A stretch of 64,000 nucleotides of DNA from Macrostomum hystrix (GCA_950097015.1 CATNEN010000029.1:7087501-7151500), one strand, 5' to 3'. Positions 52,745-64,000 are shown, counted from the stretch's first letter. Made by a program: numbers and translations. Notes: generated by a model from the letters alone, not told the origin.

Positions 52745-54125
52745 AAGAGACTGAAAGGTGAGATGGGTGAGAGATAAGAGGTCAAAGTTAGGAGATAGAG
52801 GAGACTATCGGAGATGAAACACAGGAGAGATAAGACATGGGAGAGAGATAAGACATGGGAGAGATAAGACATGGGAGAGATAAGACATGGGAGAGATAAG
52901 ACATGGGAGAGATAAGACATGGGAGAGAGATAAGACATGGGAGAGATTAGACACCGGAGAGATGGGACAGGGGAGAGAGATAAGACATGGGAGAGAGATA
53001 AGACATGGGAGAGATAAGACATGGGAGAGATAAGACACGGGAGAGATGAGACAGGGGAGAGAGATAAGACATGGGAGAGATAAGACATGGGAGAGATGAG
53101 ACATGGGAGAGAGATAAGAGGTCAAAGTTAGGAGATAGAGGAGACTATCGGAGATGAAACACAGGAGAGATAAGACATGGGAGAGATTAGACACCGGAGA
53201 GATGGGACAGGGGAGAGAGATAAGACATGGGTGAGAGATAAGAGGTCAAAGTTAGGAGATAGAGGAGACTATCGGAGATGAAACACAGGAGAGATAAGAC
53301 ATGGGAGAGAGATAAGACATGGGAGAGATTAGACACCGGAGAGATGAGACAGGGGAGAGAGATAAGACATGGGAGAGAGATAAGACATGGGAGAGATAAG
53401 ACACGGGAGAGATGAGACAGGGGAGAGAGATAAGACATGGGAGAGATAAGACATGGGAGAGAGATAAGAGGTCAAAGTTAGGAGATAGAGGAGACTATCG
53501 GAGATGAAACACAGGAGAGATAAGACATGGGAGAGAGATAATACATGGGAGAGATTAGACACAGGAGAGATGAGACAGGGGAGAGAGATAAGACATGGGA
53601 GAGAGATAAGACATGGGAGAGATAAGACACGGGAGAGATGAGAAACACGGAAGAGATAAAACACAGGAGAGATGATACATGGGAAATAGATAAGATACGG
53701 GAGAGTTGAGACACAGGTGAGATGAGACAAGAGAGAGATGAGATTCAAGAGAGATGACACTCAAGAGAGATGAGACAGGGAGAGATGAGATACGAGAGAG
53801 ATGAGACACAGGAGAGATGAGACTCAAGAGAGATGAGATTCAAGAGAGATGAGACTCAAGAGAGATGAGACTCAAGAGAGATTAGACACAGACGAGATGA
53901 GACTCAAGAGAGATGAGACTCAAGAGAGATTAGACACAGAGAGATTAGACACAGACGAGATGAGACTCAGGAGAGATGAGACTCAAGAGAGATTAGACAC
54001 AGAGGAGATGAGACTCAAGAGAGGTTAGACACAGAGGAGATGGGACTCAAGAGAGGTTAGACACAGAGATGAGACTCAAGAGAGATTAGACACAGAGGAG
54101 ATGAGACAGGGGGAGACATGAGACC
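52745..54125. repeat. Composite 16-20-bp purine-rich minisatellite
   Basis: Units GAGAGATAAGACATGG, GAGAGATTAGACACCG, GAGATGAGACTCAAGA and similar. A non-periodic block with GTCAAAGTTAGGAGATAGAG and GAGACTATCGGAGATGAAAC appears four times (about 52780, 53120, 53245, 53470), marking larger duplications. Related to the array inside the hAT element at 24870. Confidence 0.93.
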
Positions 54126-54442
54126 AGAGAGACGAGACGGAAACTGCTGAGTGGTTGGAGTAGTGTTGCAAGGGCTGAGTGAAGCAGATTTAGGATCTTT
54201 TCTATCCCAGAGGTTTCTAAACCTTTATGTAAGGTATCAATACAGTTCAAAGATAATAGTTTGTCTGCAGCTCTCCTCCAGCCATTCAATAGGAGAGCTT
54301 TACAAACGACAGACGAACCGCAGTGGGATCTTCTCTTCTCCGATTGGCCAGACAGAATTCTACAAAAGGTGCCGGCTTAGCAGACTCAGTAAGCGCTGCC
54401 CTACCCAAGACCCATGCTAACGAAGCTCTAGGCTGGATCATC

Positions 54443-55717
54443 ATGTTTCTACTTCCGTACGAGCGCGAGCTGTACAACGAATTCGTCGATTTTCGAGTCC
54501 ACAAATGGCTGGAATGGGCGGCCGCGCCTTGCCTGCTGTCGGTTGGCACGGCGGGCAACCTGCTAGCCGTGTGGGTCCTCTGGCGCGGCCGCTGCGGCAC
54601 CTTCGCCTACCTGCTGGCTCTGGGATTGGCCGACCAGCTGGCCCTGAGCAGCGGCCTACTGCCCGGCTGGCTGCGTCACTTCGCCGGATTCGACGTCACT
54701 CTGACCGGCAACGTCGCCTGCGCCGGCGCCCAGTTCCTGTTCGGCGCCTCGAGCCACCTGAGCGTCTGGCTCATTGTTGCCGTGACAGTCGAGCGTGTCG
54801 GCATCGTGCAACGCAGCAGCGCCGCTCAACAGCGACCGGCCGTCGACGCCGCCGCTTCTGTCGGCCGGGCCCGCCTCCTCATCTGCCTGTTGACTGTCGC
54901 CAGCGTACTGGCCAACACTCACTGGCTGTTTCTGCTGCGCAGGTATGAGCACAGCTGGCCAGGCGCCAACGAGACCAGCCCGGTGTGCGGCATCGCCGAG
55001 GCGCACTGGAACCTCGCTGGCCCCCTGGCCTGGATGGACTCCGCTCTCTACTGCTTCCTGCCTTTCTGCATCATTCTCGCCTGCAACTGTCGCATTGTGC
55101 ACGTGCTGCGCACTGCAGCAGCCTCGGTTGGAAGGTCGTCGCAGCAGTCGACGAAGCCATCCGAAGCGGCCCCTTCGTCGCGCGATCGTTCGTCCTCGCA
55201 GGCCACTCTGGTGCTTCCGCGACAGCAGCGCCAGATTCAGCTGAGACGCCTCACGCCCGGCTTCAATCGCAATTTTCGACAGTTGACCATCACCCTGCTG
55301 GCCGTGTCCGGCATGTTCCTCATTGCCGCCCTGCCCATCACAGCCCTGAAGGTTGTCACCTACCTGTGCAACTTTGCGTCAGTTGACGACTCCGATGCCA
55401 GCTTTCACAGTCGCTACCTGCTGGTGCAGAGCTGCGCCCAGTTGCTGATGTACACCAACCATTCCACGAACTTTTTTCTCTACTGCCTGTGCGGCAATAA
55501 ATTTCGACGTCAACTTCGGGCTCGATGGTCTGGCTGCTGCTGCTTCGGTGGCGGTGGCGTGGCCGGCGCTCAGAGCCTCGGAACTCGTGGCGGCTGCGGT
55601 GCCCGCTGCATCAGTGCGGCAGCCCGTCCAGGAGGCGTCAGAGGAGCCGAAGAGCCAGCAGCGCGGGCCGTTGTCAACGCCACAGACCGAGCCGAGATTC
55701 GCGACTCGAGCGCCTGA
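54443..55717 (+). CDS. Rhodopsin-class G protein-coupled receptor, peptide-receptor-like
   Basis: 424 residues, intronless, starting at the ATG at 54443 (MFLLPYERELYNEF); the open frame extends upstream without Met. Seven hydrophobic segments. TM1 has GTAGNLL (N at about residue 39), TM2 LALGLADQ (D at about 64), and the disulfide Cys is at about 92. ERV (117-119) replaces DRY. There is a long Ser/Arg-rich third loop and TM6 with AALPIT. TM7 has NHSTNFFLYCLCGNKFR in place of NPxxY. The ERxx and STNFFLY pattern is typical of invertebrate neuropeptide receptors such as FMRFamide- or myosuppressin-like ones (family knowledge). The ligand cannot be read from sequence. The tail is Gly/Cys/Ala-rich; GCCC may be palmitoylated. 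Codons are GC-rich compared with the surroundings. Confidence 0.88.
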   Translation: MFLLPYERELYNEFVDFRVHKWLEWAAAPCLLSVGTAGNLLAVWVLWRGRCGTFAYLLALGLADQLALSSGLLPGWLRHFAGFDVTLTGNVACAGAQFLFGASSHLSVWLIVAVTVERVGIVQRSSAAQQRPAVDAAASVGRARLLICLLTVASVLANTHWLFLLRRYEHSWPGANETSPVCGIAEAHWNLAGPLAWMDSALYCFLPFCIILACNCRIVHVLRTAAASVGRSSQQSTKPSEAAPSSRDRSSSQATLVLPRQQRQIQLRRLTPGFNRNFRQLTITLLAVSGMFLIAALPITALKVVTYLCNFASVDDSDASFHSRYLLVQSCAQLLMYTNHSTNFFLYCLCGNKFRRQLRARWSGCCCFGGGGVAGAQSLGTRGGCGARCISAAARPGGVRGAEEPAARAVVNATDRAEIRDSSA

Positions 55718-55829
55718 CGCACTCAGACTTGAATAATATTTCTAACGAAACTCACTGCAATACAAACACAATTACTATAAAGAACTCAGATACGAGTACA
55801 TTCTTTGCCTCCATAGATCATCGTAGATC

Positions 55830-56210
55830 ATGGTAGAGATGAATCATGGTAGAGATAAGACATGGTAGAGATGAGACATGGTAGAGATAAGACATGGTAG
55901 AGATGAGACATGGTAGAGATAAGACATGGTAGAGATGAGACATGGTAGAGATGAGACATGGTAGAGATGAATCATGGTAGAGATAAGACATGGTAGAGAT
56001 AAGACATGGTAGAGATAAGACATGGTAGAGATAAGACATGGTAGAGATAAGACATGGTAGAGATAAGACATGGTAGAGATAAGACATGGTAGAGATAAGA
56101 CATGGTAGAGATGAGACATGGTAGAGATAAGACATGGTAGAGATGAGACAGTGCAGAAAGGAGACAGGGGAGAGATGAGACATGGAGAGATGAGACATGG
56201 TAGAGATGAG
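55830..56210. repeat. 16-bp minisatellite
   Basis: About 23 copies of GAGATAAGACATGGTA, a close relative of the units at 52745-54125. Ends with a SINE-like tail GAGTCCATGGACTGAAAAGC near 56208-56230. Confidence 0.94.
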
Positions 56211-56239
56211 TCCATGGACTGAAAAGCTGTACGCTGTAT

Positions 56240-56645
56240 TAAAAAAATATTTTTTGAATATTATCATCATCGTTTTTTAACTTGACATAATTGAAAAGTT
56301 TTTTTCGCTCTCATTGTAATTGCGCAAGCAAATTGTAAGTGTAAATTTGTAAATGGTTTGTTTTCTATTCTTTTCCTTGGTTGAAAAAACTGACACTTTG
56401 GTTGTCAAGTATGCACAAATCACATGCGCTTCAAAAGTTAATAAATTCTCGAATGGAGATTCATAATTTAAATTTTAAACCTAATGTATATATACACTAA
56501 TCAATATACGAAATCTCAAAAATATTTACAGGGGGTCAAAACGATTTTGAAGGGCTTCGGTGTCAGAGTCTTTCTGTCTCTTTGCTTGTTTTTTCTTCAT
56601 CTCCTAAAATATTCAAACACAAGAAGCAGCGATATAGTAAATTAA
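56240..56645. other. AT-rich spacer
   Basis: Nothing recognised. Confidence 0.4.
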
Positions 56646-56649
56646 ATAT

Positions 56650-56880
56650 AATTATTTTCATGGACGCATAATAGAGGTTTATGCACAGCAATGCTAGCAG
56701 TGTCAGTTGTCCTTGTCACCAGGGTCATTAACAGGAATCGCTGAATATCTCGCCGATGCTGACGTCGGACGGCATTGAAGGTTAGCTCATCGTAGAGAGC
56801 AGAGTTTCGATTAATATAGTAGGCTTTCATAAAAATCACTCATTCGGTTTGGGAGGTATCGTGAAGTAGATCCGGGCCAG
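56650..56880 (-). repeat. Dispersed repeat with conserved peptide, copy 3
   Basis: The reverse strand encodes LYDELTFNAVRRQHRRDIQR, then FL and LVTRTTDTASIA. Counterpart of 14985-15455, with substitutions that largely keep the peptide, and an upstream TCCCAAACCGAATGA block shared with 17935. Confidence 0.65.
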
Positions 56881-57470
56881 TCCGGGCCAGCCAGGTTGGG
56901 CAAACGCCAACCACCCCGTCATTCCTACCCCTGCACTGGAGTCCCGGCCAATCAGATTGCGATCCGATCTCGCTGAATTTCAACCCCGGCGAGAAACCAA
57001 CCCAAGGCTATAGGAAGTGGCCGCAAGTCTACTGCGATTCCACCCATCAGGGTCAAGCTGCCAGCCTGACAGCCACCCCGCCAACTGCCCTATCAGGGGT
57101 CAGTTCGGTCCATTTAATGAAACGCGTTTTCGCCTAGACCGATTCGCCTCACCTCGGGAGAAGCAAGAAAGTCGCGCTCTAAGCGTGTGATTGTTCCATC
57201 CCATTCCAGTCAGTTAGGTAGCTCTCGGCGTTCCGCGTCTTGAGAGTGCGCCGGTGGTCAAGAGTGGTCTAGATAGGAGTCTGCAGTCAAAGTCAGTAAG
57301 TGCTCTCTTCGGAGACTCCGCCGTCTGGCAGAAAGAGTGCTAACCGATGGGATCTGTCGGAGCAGCGCCGAAAGCGGAGGTAGCAGGGCCTCGTCCGCAG
57401 AGTAGGGCGTGGGTTAGGCCAGTGAATTAAAACTATTATTTCTCCTTTTCCCCTATTTTGAGTCTCGCTA
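56880..57470. other. GC-rich block, unassigned
   Basis: About 580 bp of markedly higher GC than the flanks, with the repeat GATCCGGGCCAGTCCGGGCC at the left end. No convincing ORF. Possible readings are a CpG-rich promoter and 5' UTR of the downstream E2 gene, or the LTR or 5' UTR of a retroelement. I cannot decide. Confidence 0.4.
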
Positions 57471-57668
57471 TTTAACTATAAGCACTAAATCTGTCAACCA
57501 ATTCTGAGCAAATTATTCATCTGTGTCAGTCTCGTCTTAACGTGTTTTTAATCATCCGAGTATAAGTCTAGTAAACGTGAAGGTAAAACGAGCAGAATAA
57601 TCATCTACTCTCCAATTCAAATATTCCAGTCTTTGTGTTCTAATTCGTTGTTTCTTTTCTCTGGAAGA

Positions 57669-57769
57669 TTGTCGTAAGCGTCTACATCAACTCCTCAACT
57701 CATCGACATCCATGACCGCTGCTACTATCGAACTGATTGGTCATCGACATAGAATAATAGCCTACTCGG
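57669..57769 (+). other. Possible 5' untranslated exon of the E2 gene
   Basis: A good donor CTACTCG|GTGAGT follows a short open stretch with an ATG at 57711. It lies about 1.7 kb upstream of the E2 start codon and could be a leader exon. Weak evidence only. Confidence 0.25.
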
Positions 57770-57774
57770 TGAGT

Positions 57775-59475
57775 ACCTAGCTTTAAATCATCTTGATGTT
57801 TGAAGTATGTTTTTCAATGGCTATTTGTCAAATATTACTGTACAAGGTTTCCTATTGAGTTTTTTACACGCGAATGAATAATAGACTAATGAAAATCCAT
57901 CGCATTGCAGAGAATAACGCTGTGTTCGCCAATCATGACTAAATAGAGCTATTAAAAATATTGTATTGCCTAACCTTCCCTATAGCGCAGTTTTAAGACA
58001 AAGGACTTCACGCATCTCAAAGCAAAGAAGTCCTTTTAGTCCGCCCTAGATAATACAAGACCCTAATTTGGAATGCTCAATTAGGATTGCACGAATTATT
58101 GGCCATATAATGATCGTAAATAAAAATTATCTGAAGTACTATATTTGGAATGTAGAATCCTACATGTTCAGCAGCGTAATTGCAATTATGTGCGAAAGCA
58201 ATTTTACATTAACGCATTATATCCTCCTAGTTTAAGCCTCCTTCGTAAACATCCTCCGGCATGTCATATGTTTAGGTTATAGATTGGCTCGAGCGGGTAA
58301 ATATATTTTGGGGTGTACGACACGACATAGAATTGCTCAAATACATTTTAGAATTAGGTGCCGCATGCATGCAATATTAATGCAATATAACATGAAGACC
58401 TTGAGCTTAAACCTAAGAGCTATAGTATGCAATATATATTGATGCATCTTGTGAACTCGACAGTTAGCGCCAGACAAGCAAAAATAATATGGAACTCTTG
58501 TAGCAGGTATAGATCGAATATGGCTGCATCAATTGTACTGCGTAATTAACTTATTTTTTCACATGGAGAAGAATAGGAAACTAGCCATCGCATATTGGCA
58601 CATCGAACAAATAAATAGATATTTTTCCACCATTATAGATTCTTAGACGCCACACTGCATGCCTTGTTGATTTGAGAAATGGCAACAGTGTTAGAAATAA
58701 TTTAGCAAAATTTACACAAAAATGTTCTTTTCCGCGTCGTATTTTTCTCTATATTACAGACAACAAAAACTATAAACATTGCAACACGTTCAAATTAGCA
58801 ACAGTTAAGGTTGTAATATAAGAGCAGCTGCATGCCATCTATTGCCTTAGCTTCTCTGAACATAGTAAATGGTAAAAAAATTGACTACACGCACAATATC
58901 CATAGATTTTAATACCATATATATGCGTGTTCAATTATTTTTGAGTGTCGGAAATCAAGTCAATAGGATTAACAGTTTAATACATACTGTTTTAGGTACA
59001 ATTTACAGTACACTTAAATGTAAGTTTTTGCAAGTTAATACGAGATAAGGACTAAGTAACGCATTTCATTATTCACATGTGTACAAGGCCTCAGCTTTTA
59101 GGTTATAAAGAAGTGACTATTCAATGTGCAGATGAAGCTCTGAATTTTAGTTGCAAGGACTTTCGGCCTAACTTTCTTGACGAAGTCTTTGGGATCAACG
59201 TTTCAGAATTAAAATTCGTTTAAATTATTTAACTTTGTTTTTAACAAAGTCGTGAGTTATAAAGATACTTAAAAATACAAAATTTGCGAAAACAGAATCT
59301 TGTCTTAAACGAGTTTAATTTTAAAATTTTTATTTAATTTGGTTTACCAGTTAATATTAAAATGATTACCGTTTAAAAACCTATTTCCACGAAAGTGCGT
59401 TTTTACTTTGATATTCATTCTGTTTTTATCGTTTGGTCTCTCCAACATTTATTCGATTTTTTTTTACCGTAAGAT
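57775..59475. other. AT-rich non-coding, probable first intron or promoter of the E2 gene
   Basis: No exon or element recognised. Confidence 0.4.
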
Positions 59476-59476
59476 A

Positions 59477-59506
59477 ATGGGTGCCGCAACTCGACGCCTT
59501 CAAAAG
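59477..59506 (+). CDS. UBE2L3-like ubiquitin-conjugating enzyme, exon 1
   Basis: ATG at 59477; encodes MGAATRRLQK, donor GTAACG in phase 0. It corresponds to the UBE2L3 start (M-A-A-S-R-R-L-M-K) and joins directly to ELAEI of exon 2. Only 10 codons, so easily missed. Confidence 0.88.
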
Positions 59507-59597
59507 GTAACGCTTCAGAAAAGTTAAATTTTGGCTTAATATTAATATTCATTGGGTACATTAGTAAATAATATTATTAAGTTTAATAAATCCAGGG

Positions 59598-59705
59598 CTG
59601 TGCTGTGGGCTGTGGCACATCATGTGGTGCAGTAGACCCGCAGCCAGCGAGGAGGCAATTTTGCTATTTCGCCGACTCCTGAGCACATACGCATAGTGGT
59701 GATTC
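59598..59705 (-). mobile_element. SINE family 1, 3' fragment, reverse
   Basis: On the - strand TGCTCAGGAGTCGGCGAAAT and TGCCTCCTCGCTGGCTGCGG match the 3' body of the copies at 1487 and 20165. Confidence 0.65.
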
Positions 59706-59709
59706 GAAG

Positions 59710-60600
59710 TTCGATTTGAATACCCATATTTTGAAGTAGAAATTAGGATACTACTAGACCTAAAATTAAACTTTCGAATTTTTTCGCAATAGGAATAATT
59801 GATTAAAAAGTAAAGTTCTACAAAGGTATAAGTAAAAACCTGTGGGCTGTGACTGACATTTCTTATGTTTAGCTTAGAGTTGTAAATTTAGTACAGGTGC
59901 CACTTGCACTTTGTGGTTCAGAACTTATCCATCTCTTTATGTGGGTGTCATGGGCGGACACAATCATAATGTAAACATAGGGACTACTATAGTATGCAAT
60001 GAAACATCTAATAATCCACTACTGAAATTGCAAATACACAAGCACAAAAATTATTTGCATATCACACTGGGAATATAGCTGCAATGGCACATTTAATATT
60101 AATCTAACTAGATTTGCATATACCCAAGAGGAACTAACTTAAAATTAAGGAAGCACTGCAAGTTGCAGGACACAGTTACATGCTATTTCTTAACTCTGCA
60201 GCCATATTAGAAATAGACAGGACCCATAGTCCCAAGTATGCTCTGTGTATGCGAGAACTGTTTTTGCCTTGGCACACCATACGTGGCAGGTCAACCACCA
60301 ATGCACGTCGCATGCTAAGCTGAATGACGGGGGAGGAAGGTTCCAGCAACCGATTTATGAACACGTTTTTATGCTTTTATCCTAAATAAATGTGCTGCGC
60401 TATTTTTTCTACCTATGCAGCATAAACCAGACTGGTGGGAAGAATTTAAGAGGAACACAAGACACACTTTCAAATGAAAGCAAAAAATAAAACAGTTGAA
60501 CAAAATACTATATGGTTCGTATTTATTATAAGTTAAAATGCTTTATAAGTTTGTACAGCATAAAAAAACTTTTTCATTTTATTATACATACAAAAATATT
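59710..60600. other. Intron sequence
   Basis: First large intron of the E2 gene. No feature recognised. Confidence 0.4.
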
Positions 60601-60604
60601 ACTA

Positions 60605-60890
60605 TGTATACATACATGCGCAACCTCCCAAATCTTAGCCGGCCGTGCGACTTAGTTTTTGCTCTCATTTGCGACTTAGTTCATTTCATTGCTCTATTTA
60701 CGACTTAGTTTGCTCTCATTTGCTCTCTTTTTCTCTCCCCTTTTTCCTTTTCTTCACGCCTTCCTTTTTGGTCCCTTGGTCCCCCCTTTGATTTTTTTGC
60801 GCTTGGTCTATTGGTTTTTGCGACTTACCTTGCTTGGCCCTTGTTTCACCCGGCCGGTTCGGCCGGGTGTTGCGCATGTATGTATGTATA
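60605..60890. mobile_element. Small inverted-repeat element (MITE-like)
   Basis: TGTATACATACATGCGCAAC at the left and GTTGCGCATGTATGTATGTA at the right form terminal inverted repeats, each followed inward by GGCC-rich sequence. About 285 bp, pyrimidine-rich centre, no ORF. Superfamily not assigned. Confidence 0.6.
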
Positions 60891-61501
60891 TTGTTTTGTT
60901 ATCGTGAGACATTCTGTTTAAAATTATAAAAGTTTACACCAAAACCATTGCACACAGAAAATTTTTTGATGAGCAGCGCAAAAAAATTTGCTGCCTCTCG
61001 GCTGCACACTGTGCATGTGGCGCATCACTGCCCAAGACCCTGTTGATACGAGAATTGTCCCCAAAAACTGCATCTTCGGGAGTATGGGACAGGACTAGGC
61101 TGCATTTCATTGGACAATGGTATGCAATAGGTACCCAACCCTAACTTTACAAATAGAGAACTAGAGAACACTAAAAACTATAATACAATGTCTTTGGTTG
61201 CCAGGCATTTCTGTGCCTGTGCTTTTCTGTGCCAGGCTTTTTGGTGCAAAAATACTTCAAGTTCAGGTACAATTTCAGGTAATTTTATGCTTATTGAGTC
61301 CCAAAGATAAGCTAATAAGAAGGATTAAAGTGTATAGAACGAGAAGAAAAATTTTGAAATCATCATCAGCCTAGCAATCAGGAAGACAGAGATTATCCCT
61401 GGATCCCCCTAGATATGCTAGTGCGTTAGTACTTAGCTATTGTGCCAGAATACTACTATAGCACTAGCACTTGTAGTACATAAAAAATTGCTGTCCCACA
61501 G

Positions 61502-61790
61502 GAGCTGGCTGAGATCAACAGCTCGGAGACTCTGCGTACAGTATTTCGCGATGTTCAAGTTGACGATAATAACATCCTGATCTGGTCTGGCCTGATTGTC
61601 CCTGAGAAGGAGCCTTATAATCAGCGCGCATTCCGTGTCAGAATCGAGTTCCCAGTCGAGTATCCATTTAAGCCGCCGAAGGTCACCTTTAAGACAAAGA
61701 TCTATCACCCGAATATTGACGAGAATGGCCAGGTGTGCTTGCCGATTATTAACCCCGAGAATTGGAAGCCGGCAACCAAGACTGATCAGG
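61502..61790 (+). CDS. UBE2L3-like ubiquitin-conjugating enzyme, exon 2
   Basis: Acceptor TCCCACAG, donor GTGAGT, 289 bp. It encodes most of the UBC fold: [11 protein letters not shown], the HPN motif at about residues 79-81 and the active-site Cys at about 89 in NGQVCLPII, then [22 protein letters not shown] and the PFKPPK loop (Phe contacts HECT and RBR ligases) are specific to the UBE2L3/UbcH7 subgroup. It accepts ubiquitin from E1 and passes it to HECT or RBR E3s. Confidence 0.96.
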
Positions 61791-61994
61791 GTGAGTCGCA
61801 TGGAATTTCATTTATTTATCTCAACAAACTTGCAGATGTAATGCTGACGATTTTACTCGCATATACTGAAATTTGGTGCATTGTTACTGGGAGTGAAATA
61901 ACTACCTAAAATATTAATAAACCCGATGTGACTGAACTGAAAATACAAAACAAACAAATGCACGAAAATAGCCAGAAGGCCGATATTATCGCAT

Positions 61995-62470
61995 CCTTGT
62001 GAATTAAAGTGGGCTGGCGTCCTAGAATATCCCAATTGCTTGGGATCGGATGGAGTCCTAGAATATCCCAATGGCTTGGGATCGGATGGAGCCCTAGAAT
62101 ATCCCAATGGCTTGGGATCGGATGGAGCCCTAGAATATCCCAATGGCTTGGGATAGGATGGAGTCCTAGAATATCCCAATGGCTTGGGATCGGATGGAGC
62201 CCTAGAATATCCCAATGGCTTGGGATCGGATGGTGTCCTAGAATATCCCAAAGGATTGGGATGGGCTGGAGTCCTAGACTATCCCAATTGATTAGACTGG
62301 GCTGGAGTCATGAAATATCCCAATGGATTAGACTGGGCTGGAGTCATGAAATATCCCAATGGATTAGACTGGGCTGGAGTCCTGGAATATCCCAATGGAT
62401 TGGGATGGGCTGGAGTCCTGGAATATCCCAATGGACGAGGATGGGCTGGAGTCCTAGATTATCCCAATAG
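61995..62470. repeat. 36-bp minisatellite in E2 intron 2
   Basis: About 13 copies of a 36-bp unit with CCTAGAATATCCCAATGGCT and TGGGATCGGATGGAG. Open in several frames but periodic. Confidence 0.94.
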
Positions 62471-62583
62471 ACTTGGTTTAAAATCTAAAGGATCTCAGTA
62501 AACTAGAGTAAACTTCAAGCATTTGAAATTCACCAACCAGTGGAGGGCCTGTGTTAAAAAAACAAAGATTTCATACCACACAG

Positions 62584-62735
62584 TGGTACAAGCCCTCGTG
62601 GCTCTAGTGCACGACCCGGAGCCGGAGAATCCGCTGCGTGGCGACCTGGCCGAGGAGTACCAGCGAGACCGCAAGAAATTCATGAAGACTGCGGAGGAGT
62701 TTACTAAGAAGCACGGAGAGCCGAGACCCAGTTAA
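62584..62735 (+). CDS. UBE2L3-like ubiquitin-conjugating enzyme, exon 3
   Basis: Acceptor ACCACACAG, ends TAA. It encodes VVQALVALVHDPEPENPLRG, DLAEEYQRDRKKFMKTAEEF, TKKHGEPRPS: the C-terminal helices of UBE2L3. Whole protein 156 residues, against 154 in human. The in-frame join with exon 2 is confirmed by the split Val codon. Confidence 0.96.
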
Positions 62736-64000
62736 GCTGCTTGACTGAGAAATTAACAAAATAATATAGAAACCTTTATTATAGGGCGAGTAATGAATAG
62801 TATGTACTAGAATAATTTTAGGGGTTGCGTCTTATCTATTAGGAAAGATAGTGTTTGATGTTATTATGACTACTACTATGGTTTGTGTTCTAGCACATTA
62901 GTCGCCTTCATGATTATAGTAAAATTGTGTTCCAGTGCCAAAACATTTGTGGGGCATCTATTTAACGCTTTGCTTAGCAAATGTATTTGCCTAACCGATT
63001 GTCTACTCCAGGATCTGATTAAAGTAATTATTTTGTTACTTATTACTTCTTTATCGCTGAAAAACGTAGGTAGTAGTATGTAAGGAGTAAATGAAGCTGT
63101 TTTTTTCTAGCTCATAAATAGCTTATTAGTTCCTGTACTTATTCTAGTATATACGCAAAAATACTAGATTAAAGTTCTTTTTTCCCACTTTCATTAGTCA
63201 TTTTCTTTTACTCAGATTAAAATGATTGCTCCAATTGCTGCTTCTAAACTAGAAATGACTCAACACGTAAAGGCTAATTATAATGTGTCTGTAAATTTTT
63301 ATTGGTTGAACTCGGTCACGTGACTAACACCATGATTTCTAAGAAGCTTTCCTAATAATAATAGCGCATCAATCTTTCTTAGCCAACCTAATTTCGATGG
63401 CCGTTAAGTGTTGCGTCATTCTAATCAAGTTCACCTGGTCCTAAGTATGTTCCTGGTTAGTAGCTTTTATAATAAAATAAGTTTTCCATATATTTTTTCC
63501 TAAACTATTTTAAATACTTATTATCTACAATTGTCATGTAAAACTCGATCTGTAGTTCATGTCATGTTGTTTTATTTTAAAGTAAAAACTCTTTAGACAA
63601 AGAGGGAAGCACAAAAATAAAAATCAGTTTTCAAACTTTGATTTCTACAAAATAATGGCGCCGCATGGGGCTACAATAGATGAACACTTTGTGCTTTAAT
63701 TAGTGTCCTTTAGATTGATTTTTAACTCGATCAGAATTATTTGTGTCTTGGTCAATTTAAACGTAGCTCGTATGGATACCAAATTTTAGTTAATGTCGAC
63801 CGAAGTGTATCACCTGCACACGTTTGTGAATAAACGGCATCTGTAGCTACTGTGTATTTCTAATATGTACATATTTAGTACACGCATATGATTTAGTGCT
63901 TCAAGAAGCAACTAGGTGCAGATGCCTTACTCTCTCTGGGGAACTCTTGAAGGATTAAACTGAGACTAGTAGCGATTTGAAGGACCAAACTGAGGCTGTA
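62736..64000. other. 3' UTR and downstream spacer
   Basis: AT-rich; AATAAA-type signals occur near 63470 and 63828, and which is used is unknown. A 17-20-bp near-repeat (AGGATTAAACTGAGACTAGT, AGGACCAAACTGAGGCTGTA) begins at the right edge and may be the start of another array. Confidence 0.45.

Noticed and set aside
54656-55102. ORF on the - strand inside the GPCR
   Set aside because: Shadow of a GC-rich coding frame; the + strand shows a full 7-TM receptor.

Overview
The window is nuclear DNA from an animal. Coding sequence sits in short exons with GT..AG borders, and the gene set is metazoan: SLC6 transporter, synaptobrevin, UBE2L3-type E2, MARCH-type RING-CH protein, ATP synthase subunit c and a rhodopsin-class GPCR. 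tRNA-derived SINEs, P-element, hAT and piggyBac-like remnants and non-LTR reverse-transcriptase debris are abundant. The standard code is used. A free-living flatworm or another spiralian is a plausible source, but nothing in the sequence proves the species.

Left third (about 1-23,300, + strand): one very long transporter gene, cut by the left window edge. It holds the second half of one SLC6 domain (TM6-TM12, exons 910-6306), a methionine-free linker exon (7697-7990), a complete second SLC6 domain (9405-20145) and a long Ser/Gly-rich then polyglutamine tail ending with a stop at 23,305. Summed exon lengths and phases give one frame of 1,328 codons plus stop. The exons fit a fused double-SLC6 (about 24-TM) protein, and the second domain has two alternative TM8-9 exons that the reading frame makes mutually exclusive. 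This is the main candidate for something undescribed.

Middle (23,300-33,500): minisatellite arrays, one of them interrupted by a hAT-type element with a perfect 8-bp target duplication. On the - strand follow a RING-CH E3 ligase gene, a 2.5-kb array of a 38-bp unit, two nearly identical genes for ATP synthase subunit c, and a 195-residue coiled-coil protein.

Right half (33,500-64,000): mostly AT-rich non-coding DNA with transposon debris, a - strand synaptobrevin gene (41,097-44,692), a small - strand RING protein (47,844-48,101), a block of minisatellites (49,000-54,120), an intronless + strand GPCR (54,443-55,717) and a complete + strand UBE2L3-like ubiquitin-conjugating enzyme (59,477-62,735).

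A recurring feature is that many larger introns and spacers hold a private tandem array (unit 14-42 bp). By my rough sum these arrays occupy a quarter to 30 percent of the window. They create many long spurious ORFs, which I left out. All coordinates, splice junctions and copy counts were read by eye; no alignment or database search was run.
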